A stretch of 64,000 nucleotides of DNA. Source: Streptomyces actinomycinicus. Its GTDB lineage: Bacteria > Actinomycetota > Actinomycetes > Streptomycetales > Streptomycetaceae. The notes beneath the pieces were generated by a model. That model saw only the letters and a list, made by a program, of their open reading frames with translations, did not search any database and was not told the origin of the DNA. This document shows, in pieces, positions 59,110 through 64,000 of the stretch (position 1 is the first letter of the stretch; the number at the start of each line of letters is the position of its first letter). A program made the position numbers and the translations under genes. The stretch spans positions 107,480 to 171,479 of the forward strand of contig NZ_JAERRK010000021.1 in NCBI RefSeq assembly GCF_016741775.1, given 5' to 3'.

Positions 59110-60648
59110 TCAGCTCTCGTCCTCGATCCAGCCCATGGTCCGGTCGACGGCCTTGAGCCAGTTCTTGTACTCACGGTCGCGGGTCTCCGCGTCCATGCGG
59201 GGGGTCCACTCGGCGGCCCGGCGCCAGTTGGCGCGCAGTTCGTCGGTGCTGGACCAGAAGCCGACGGCGAGGCCGGCGGCGTAGGCGGCGCCGAGGCAGG
59301 TGGTCTCGGCGACCATCGGGCGCACCACCGGTGCGTCGAGGACGTCGGCCAGGGTCTGCATCAGCAGGTTGTTGGCGGTCATGCCGCCGTCGACCTTGAG
59401 GGCCACCAGCTCGTCGCCGGAGTCCTTCACCATGGCGTCGGCGATCTCCCGCGTCTGCCAGGCGGTGGCCTCCAGGACGGCGCGCGCGAGGTGCGCCTTC
59501 GTGACGTACCGGGTCAGGCCGGCGATCACACCGCGGGCGTCGGAGCGCCAGTGCGGGGCGAACAGGCCGGAGAAGGCCGGCACGAAGTAGGCGCCGCCGT
59601 TGTCCTCGACCGAGAGAGCGAGCGTCTCGATCTCGGCGGCGGTGGAGATGAGGCCCATCTGGTCGCGCATCCACTGCACCAGCGAGCCGGTGACGGCGAT
59701 CGAGCCCTCCAGGGCGTAGACCGTCGGCTGCTCGCCGATCTTGTAGCCGACGGTGGTCAGCAGACCGGCGTAAGAGTTGATGATCTTGTCGCCGGTGTTC
59801 ATCACCATGAAGGTGCCGGTGCCGTAGGTCGACTTGGTCTCGCCCTCGGAGAAGCAGCACTGGCCGAACAGGGCCGCCTGCTGGTCGCCGAGCGCGGAGG
59901 CGACCGGGATGCCGCCGAGCAGCTCGCCCAGCTTGCCGCCGGTGATCTCGCCGTAGACCTCGGCCGAGGAGCGGATCTCCGGCAGGATCGCCAGCGGGAC
60001 GCCGATGGACTCGGCGATCTTCTCGTCCCACTGCATCGTGTGCAGGTTCATGAGGAGGGTGCGGGAGGCGTTGGTGACGTCGGTGACGTGCTTGCCGCCG
60101 TTGACACCACCGGTCAGGTTCCAGATGACCCAGGTGTCCATGGTGCCGAAGAGGATGTCGCCCGCCTCGGCGCGCTCGCGCAGGCCGTCGACGTTGTCGA
60201 GCAGCCAGCGGGCCTTCGGGCCGGAGAAGTAGGAGGCCAGCGGCAGGCCGGTCTCACGGCGGAAGCGGTCCTGGCCGACGTTGCGGCCCAGCTCCCGGCA
60301 CAGGGCGTCGGTGCGGGTGTCCTGCCAGACGAGCGCGTTGTAGACGGGCTCACCGGTGTTCTTGTCCCACAGCACGGTGGTCTCGCGCTGGTTGGTGATG
60401 CCGATGGCCTTGATGTCGTCGCGGGTGATGCCGGCCTTCTGGACGGCTCCGGCGACGACCTCCTGGACGTTGGTCCAGATCTCGTTGGCGTTGTGCTCGA
60501 CCCAGCCCGGCTTCGGGAAGATCTGCTCGTGCTCCTTCTGGTCGACGGAGACGATCCGGCCGTCCTTGTCGAAGACGATGCAGCGCGAGGAGGTCGTGCC
60601 CTGGTCGATCGCGGCGATGAACGGGCCTGCGGTGTGGGCGTCAGTCAC
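59110..60648 (-). CDS. glpK: Glycerol kinase GlpK (GylA), 512 aa
   Basis: ATP-dependent phosphorylation of glycerol. IAAIDQGTTSSRCIVFDKDG is the ATPase phosphate-1 motif, GWVEHNANEIW and YGTGTFMVMNTG follow, and KVDGGMTANNLLMQ is the adenosine region. GTG at 60648 with AGGAG 7 bp upstream is the correct start; longer frames run into the glpF spacer. Middle gene of the gyl operon. Confidence 0.97.
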   Translation of the reverse strand: MTDAHTAGPFIAAIDQGTTSSRCIVFDKDGRIVSVDQKEHEQIFPKPGWVEHNANEIWTNVQEVVAGAVQKAGITRDDIKAIGITNQRETTVLWDKNTGEPVYNALVWQDTRTDALCRELGRNVGQDRFRRETGLPLASYFSGPKARWLLDNVDGLRERAEAGDILFGTMDTWVIWNLTGGVNGGKHVTDVTNASRTLLMNLHTMQWDEKIAESIGVPLAILPEIRSSAEVYGEITGGKLGELLGGIPVASALGDQQAALFGQCCFSEGETKSTYGTGTFMVMNTGDKIINSYAGLLTTVGYKIGEQPTVYALEGSIAVTGSLVQWMRDQMGLISTAAEIETLALSVEDNGGAYFVPAFSGLFAPHWRSDARGVIAGLTRYVTKAHLARAVLEATAWQTREIADAMVKDSGDELVALKVDGGMTANNLLMQTLADVLDAPVVRPMVAETTCLGAAYAAGLAVGFWSSTDELRANWRRAAEWTPRMDAETRDREYKNWLKAVDRTMGWIEDES

Positions 60649-60727
60649 TTTGTGCTCCTGAAAGGTCCGTGGTGATGGGGCTGTACGTACGGCGCGTGCT
60701 GTAAGACTCGGGGCGTCCTGAATCTTT

Positions 60728-61522
60728 CTAAGCAAAAGCGACGTTGTAGAGGCCTGCAGCGATGGCGCCGCCGATCAGCGGACCGACCACCGGGATCCAG
60801 GCGTAGCTCCAGTCGGAACCGCCCTTGTTGGGCAGCGGCAGCAGGGCGTGCACGATGCGCGGACCGAGGTCACGGGCCGGGTTGATCGCGTAGCCCGTCG
60901 GGCCGCCGAGCGACAGACCGATCGACACCACCACGAGGGCCGTGATCAGGCCGCCGAGGATGCCGAGTCCGTTGCCCTTGTCGTTCAGGCCCTGGGTGAG
61001 GACCGCGAGGATCAGCACGACGGTGCCGATGATCTCCGTGGCCAGGTTCTGCGCCACGTGCCGGATCTCCGGACCGGTGGAGAAGACGCCGAGGACCGGG
61101 CCCGCACCCTTCTCCTGGGCCTCGACCGCCTTGGCCGAGGTGGTCTGCGCGCCCGGACCGCCGACGATCTCCTTGTCGGTCAGGTGGGCCTGGAACTGGC
61201 CGTAGTAGGCGACCCAGACCAGAGCCGCGCCGATCATCGCGCCGAGCAGCTGGCCGGCGAAGTAGGTCGGAACGTTGCTCCAGTCGCTGTCCTTGATGGC
61301 CAGGGCGACGGTGACGGCCGGGTTGAGGTGTGCACCGGAGAGCGGCCCGGAGATGTACACCGCCGTCAGGACGGCGAAGCCCCACCCGAAGGTGATGGCG
61401 AGCCAGCCGGCGTTACGGGCCTTGGAGGCCTTCAGCGTCACGGCGGCGCAGACGCCGCCGCCGAGCAGGATGAGTATGGCGGTACCGATGGTCTCGCCGA
61501 TGAAGATGTCGGAGCTGGACAC
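60728..61522 (-). CDS. glpF: Glycerol facilitator GlpF (GylC), 264 aa
   Basis: MIP-family channel with six membrane helices. The two pore motifs are NPA in SGAHLNPAVTVAL and NPA in YAINPARDLGPR; the Asp after the second (NPARD) marks a glycerol channel rather than a water channel. GTG at 61522. First gene of the operon, 348 bp after gylR, with a GylR-like operator at 61654-61670. Confidence 0.96.
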   Translation of the reverse strand: MSSSDIFIGETIGTAILILLGGGVCAAVTLKASKARNAGWLAITFGWGFAVLTAVYISGPLSGAHLNPAVTVALAIKDSDWSNVPTYFAGQLLGAMIGAALVWVAYYGQFQAHLTDKEIVGGPGAQTTSAKAVEAQEKGAGPVLGVFSTGPEIRHVAQNLATEIIGTVVLILAVLTQGLNDKGNGLGILGGLITALVVVSIGLSLGGPTGYAINPARDLGPRIVHALLPLPNKGGSDWSYAWIPVVGPLIGGAIAAGLYNVAFA

Positions 61523-61869
61523 CCGCGACTCCTTTGTCCTTCGTCCAGGGATAGCCCGAACCCCTGGTCCCGCCGGGGGTTCTGGCGCCCTCGGGGGTGA
61601 GAGCGATGCCGGCCCTTGGCGTTGTCACACTCTAGCGCGTATTGCCGGTAGGTGTTCGACAATGCCGACCGATGGACGGGAGTCTTGCTTCGGCGTTACG
61701 CGTGCGTCAAGAGTTCTGTTATCGAAAGCAGGATCGTTATTGATCGCCGTGGGTTATCGACCTTCGTGTACGGACGTGCGATCTAGGGTCATTTGTCCGT
61801 TTCAGGGTAGGCCGAGGGCCGGAACGCCGCCCGGCGTCCCGGCCCTTTCCACACAGGAGCCGCCGGGGC
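61523..61869. other. 347-bp gyl promoter region
   Basis: Holds the promoter of glpF-glpK-glpD and an IclR-type operator. The AT content rises around 61680-61800. No small gene is convincing. Confidence 0.6.
61654..61670. promoter_or_regulatory. GylR operator upstream of glpF
   Basis: GTTCGACAATGCCGACC matches the site upstream of gylR. The shared block extends leftwards as CCGGTAG-TGTTCGACA(A/T)TGCCGA on opposite strands. IclR-family proteins bind such imperfect dyads. Confidence 0.6.
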
Positions 61870-62634
61870 TCAGAACCGCCCGGCGCCCAGATCCCGGGAG
61901 ACCGCGCGGGCGCAGTCCCGCACCGCGGCGATCAGCTCGGGCCGCAGCTCGCCCTCCGGGCACAGCCGCTCCACGGCGCCCGTGATGCCGACCGCACCCA
62001 CCGGCATGCGACGCCGGTCGTGGATGGGGGCGGCGATGGACGCCACGCCCTCCCAGGTCTCCTCCACATCGGCCGCGTACCCACGCGCGCGCGTGATGTC
62101 CAGGAGGTGCTCGAAGTCACCGGGATCGCACACCGTGCGGTCGGTGAAGGGCTTACGGTCGCTCTCCAGCGCCTCGCTGTGTGCCACCGGGTCGTACGCC
62201 GACAGCACCTTGCCCAGCGCCGTGGAGTGCAGCGGCTGCATGGCCCCGATCTCCAGCACCTGCCGGCTGTCGTCCGGCCGGAAGACGTGGTGCACGATCA
62301 GGACGCCCTGCTGGTGCAGGACGCCCAGGTACACGCTCTCGCCGCTGGACCGGGCCAGGTCGTCGGCCCACACCAGGGCCCTGGCCCGCAGTTCGTGCAC
62401 GTCCAGGTACGTGGTGCCGAGCCGCAGCAGCTCCGCGCCCAGCTGGTAGCGCCCGGAGGCGTCGTCCTGCTCCACGAACCCCTCCTGCTGGAGGGTGCGC
62501 AGGATGCCGTGGGCGGTGCCCTTGGCGAGGCCGAGCGACGAGGCGATGTCCGAGAGGCCGAGCCGCCGCTCGCCGCCCGCGAGCAACCGCAGCATCGCGG
62601 CCGCCCGTTCGAGCGACTGGATGTTCCGTGCCAT
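61870..62634 (-). CDS. gylR: GylR, IclR-family repressor of the glycerol operon, 254 aa
   Basis: N-terminal IclR winged helix (LGLSDIASSLGLAKGTAHGI, then LRTLQQEGFVEQD) and an effector-binding C-terminal domain with ESVYLGVLHQQGVLIVHHVF and MQPLHSTALGKVLSA. The start at 62634 (MARNIQSL) gives 254 residues, equal to S. coelicolor GylR. It sits directly upstream of and co-directional with glpF-glpK-glpD and has an operator-like dyad just upstream (62684-62700), so it autoregulates and controls the operon, with glycerol 3-phosphate the expected inducer. Confidence 0.96.
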   Translation of the reverse strand: MARNIQSLERAAAMLRLLAGGERRLGLSDIASSLGLAKGTAHGILRTLQQEGFVEQDDASGRYQLGAELLRLGTTYLDVHELRARALVWADDLARSSGESVYLGVLHQQGVLIVHHVFRPDDSRQVLEIGAMQPLHSTALGKVLSAYDPVAHSEALESDRKPFTDRTVCDPGDFEHLLDITRARGYAADVEETWEGVASIAAPIHDRRRMPVGAVGITGAVERLCPEGELRPELIAAVRDCARAVSRDLGAGRF

Positions 62635-62983
62635 CGCCGTTCTGCCTCCGTCCCCTTCGACCGCCGTCGACGCCATTACCGCCGTTCGGCAATGTCGAAC
62701 ACTACCGGTCCATGCCGACCTCCCGCTAACGGTTGGACGGCACCTGTTACATCACACGTGAACTGTGCGTGACACAGCAGCCACCCACATCCGGTTCCCA
62801 GGCGCCGGCCGCGTCCGCTTCACAGGAGCGATCCACCCCGGTGCACGGGAATCATTCCCGTCCGGTTCGTGGACGCCGCTGCCCATCCAAGCCCACTCCC
62901 GGTTACTCTGGCGCCGTGCGACAAGCCCCGCCCGACGGGGAAGCCGCATAGCCGACAGCCGTCGCATCCCAGGGAGCCCCTTC
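62635..62983. other. 349-bp divergent region between gylR and metH
   Basis: Contains the gylR operator (62684-62700) and the metH leader with a small hairpin CCCCG-cccga-CGGGG (62926-62940). I saw no B12 box or other riboswitch core. Confidence 0.6.
62684..62700. promoter_or_regulatory. GylR operator upstream of gylR
   Basis: GTTCG-GCAATGT-CGAAC is a perfect 5+5 inverted repeat 50 bp upstream of the gylR start and matches the glpF upstream site. Confidence 0.65.
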
Positions 62984-64000
62984 ATGGCCTCGTTGCCAAC
63001 GTCCCCTTCCGCCGACAGCCGGACCCGTGTGTCCGCGCTCCGCGAGGCCCTCGCCACCCGTGTGGTGGTCGCCGACGGAGCGATGGGCACCATGCTCCAG
63101 GCCCAGGAGCCGACCCTCGACGACTTCCAGCAGCTCGAGGGCTGCAACGAGATCCTCAACCTGACCCGCCCCGACATCGTCCGTTCGGTCCACGAGGCCT
63201 ACTTCGGCGTGGGCGTCGACTGCGTGGAGACCAACACCTTCGGCGCCAACCACGCGGCGATGGCCGAGTACGACATCGCCGAGCGCGTGTACGAGCTGTC
63301 CGAGGCCGGCGCCCGCATCGCCCGCGAGACCGCCGACGAGTACACCGCCGGCGACGGCCGCCCGCGCTGGGTCCTCGGCTCGATCGGCCCCGGCACCAAG
63401 CTGCCCACCCTCGGCCACATCCCCTTCCTCACCATCCGGGACGGCTTCCAGGCCAACGCCGAGGGCCTGCTCGCCGGCGGCGCCGACGCCCTGATCGTGG
63501 AGACCACCCAGGACCTGCTGCAGACCAAGGCCTCCATCCTCGGCGCCCGCCGCGCCATGGACAACCTCGGCGTCGACGTCCCCCTGGTCTGCTCGATGGC
63601 CTTCGAGACCACCGGCACCATGCTCCTCGGCTCGGAGATCGGCGCGGCCCTGACCGCGCTGGAGCCGCTCGGCATCGACATGATCGGCCTGAACTGCTCG
63701 ACCGGCCCGGCCGAGATGAGCGAGCACCTGCGCTACCTCGCCCGGCACTCGCGCATCCCGCTGCTGTGCATGCCGAACGCGGGCCTGCCCATCCTCACCA
63801 AGGACGGCGCCCACTTCCCACTCGGCCCGGAGGGCCTCGCGGACGCGCAGGAGAACTTCGTAAGGGACTACGGCCTGTCCCTGATCGGCGGCTGCTGCGG
63901 CACCACCCCCGAGCACCTGCGCCAGGTCGTGGACCGCGTCCGTGGTCTGGCTCCGGGTGAGCGTGATCCGCGTCCCGAGCCGGGTGCCGCGTCCCTCTAC
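62984..64000 (+). CDS. metH: Cobalamin-dependent methionine synthase MetH, 5' part (339 codons, runs off window)
   Basis: N-terminal homocysteine-binding module of 5-methyltetrahydrofolate-homocysteine methyltransferase. VVVADGAMGTMLQAQEPTLD, then GCNEILNLTRPDI and ETNTFGANH start the domain. The zinc ligands are the Cys in GLNCSTGPAEM and the pair in LIGGCCGTTPEH, all present. The ATG at 62984 has AGGGAG about 9 bp upstream. Coding continues unbroken to the window edge; the full enzyme would be about 1170 residues. Confidence 0.95.
   Translation, partial: MASLPTSPSADSRTRVSALREALATRVVVADGAMGTMLQAQEPTLDDFQQLEGCNEILNLTRPDIVRSVHEAYFGVGVDCVETNTFGANHAAMAEYDIAERVYELSEAGARIARETADEYTAGDGRPRWVLGSIGPGTKLPTLGHIPFLTIRDGFQANAEGLLAGGADALIVETTQDLLQTKASILGARRAMDNLGVDVPLVCSMAFETTGTMLLGSEIGAALTALEPLGIDMIGLNCSTGPAEMSEHLRYLARHSRIPLLCMPNAGLPILTKDGAHFPLGPEGLADAQENFVRDYGLSLIGGCCGTTPEHLRQVVDRVRGLAPGERDPRPEPGAASLY

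Noticed and set aside
62701..62983. Possible cobalamin or SAH riboswitch before metH
   Set aside because: No B12 box or conserved riboswitch core could be read; only a small 5-bp hairpin is present.

Overview
The window is a stretch of Streptomyces chromosome. The evidence is very high GC with strong third-position GC bias, many GTG starts, two chaplin genes, the mycothiol ligase mshC, and the glycerol (gyl) operon with its IclR-type regulator. Gene order from the gluconate genes through chpH/chpC, mshC and glpDKF to gylR and metH matches, from memory, the S. coelicolor core region around SCO1657-SCO1680 in reverse numbering. No CRISPR array, transposase, integrase, rRNA or replication origin was seen. 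One tRNA (Leu, GAG) is present.

Layout. 1-6 kb: ArsR and TetR regulators, an acyl-CoA dehydrogenase with its own TetR regulator, a MaoC hydratase, SoxR and an orphan ATP-dependent RNA ligase. 6-13.5 kb: two proteins of unknown function, a secreted penicillin-acylase-family Ntn hydrolase, a serine hydrolase and a Tat-exported NamZ/DUF1343 protein. 13.6-20 kb: two transcription units (SDR, acyl-CoA ligase and TetR; then kinase and acyl-CoA dehydrogenase) that share a TetR-type operator and resemble a 4-hydroxyacid/levulinate catabolic set. An HxlR/RidA pair lies between them. 20-27 kb: a frameshifted His-rich gene, a quinone oxidoreductase, two DUF202 membrane proteins, Nudix, a DMT transporter, a molybdopterin oxidoreductase with its cytochrome b, and a 56-residue gene. 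27-30 kb: gntP/gntK with a divergent GntR regulator.

30.4-40.8 kb is the most accessory-looking part and lies directly beyond the 3' end of tRNA-Leu. It holds a DUF1876 protein, a phosphoribosyltransferase-hydrolase fusion, a CapA-like protein, a tiny open frame with a perfect Shine-Dalgarno, PolX, an M1 aminopeptidase, and a 1286-residue membrane NRPS of the Pls/PosA (epsilon-poly-lysine synthetase) type. The NRPS adenylation-domain code reads like a lysine code. The synthetase-plus-M1-peptidase pair is the best candidate in the window for an unusual biosynthetic system.

41-64 kb returns to core genes: M20 peptidase, chpH, chpC (two chaplin domains, a collagen-like stretch and a sortase signal), a RecD-like protein with a degenerate ATP site, aldo-keto reductase, F420-type LLM oxidoreductase, a ferritin-like protein, CorA, the conserved three-gene set ahead of mshC, PAC2, glpD-glpK-glpF, gylR and the 5' part of metH.

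The intergenic DNA is unusually rich in short exact-period tandem arrays (14, 18, 24, 30, 40, 52 and 68 bp units), each with a different sequence.
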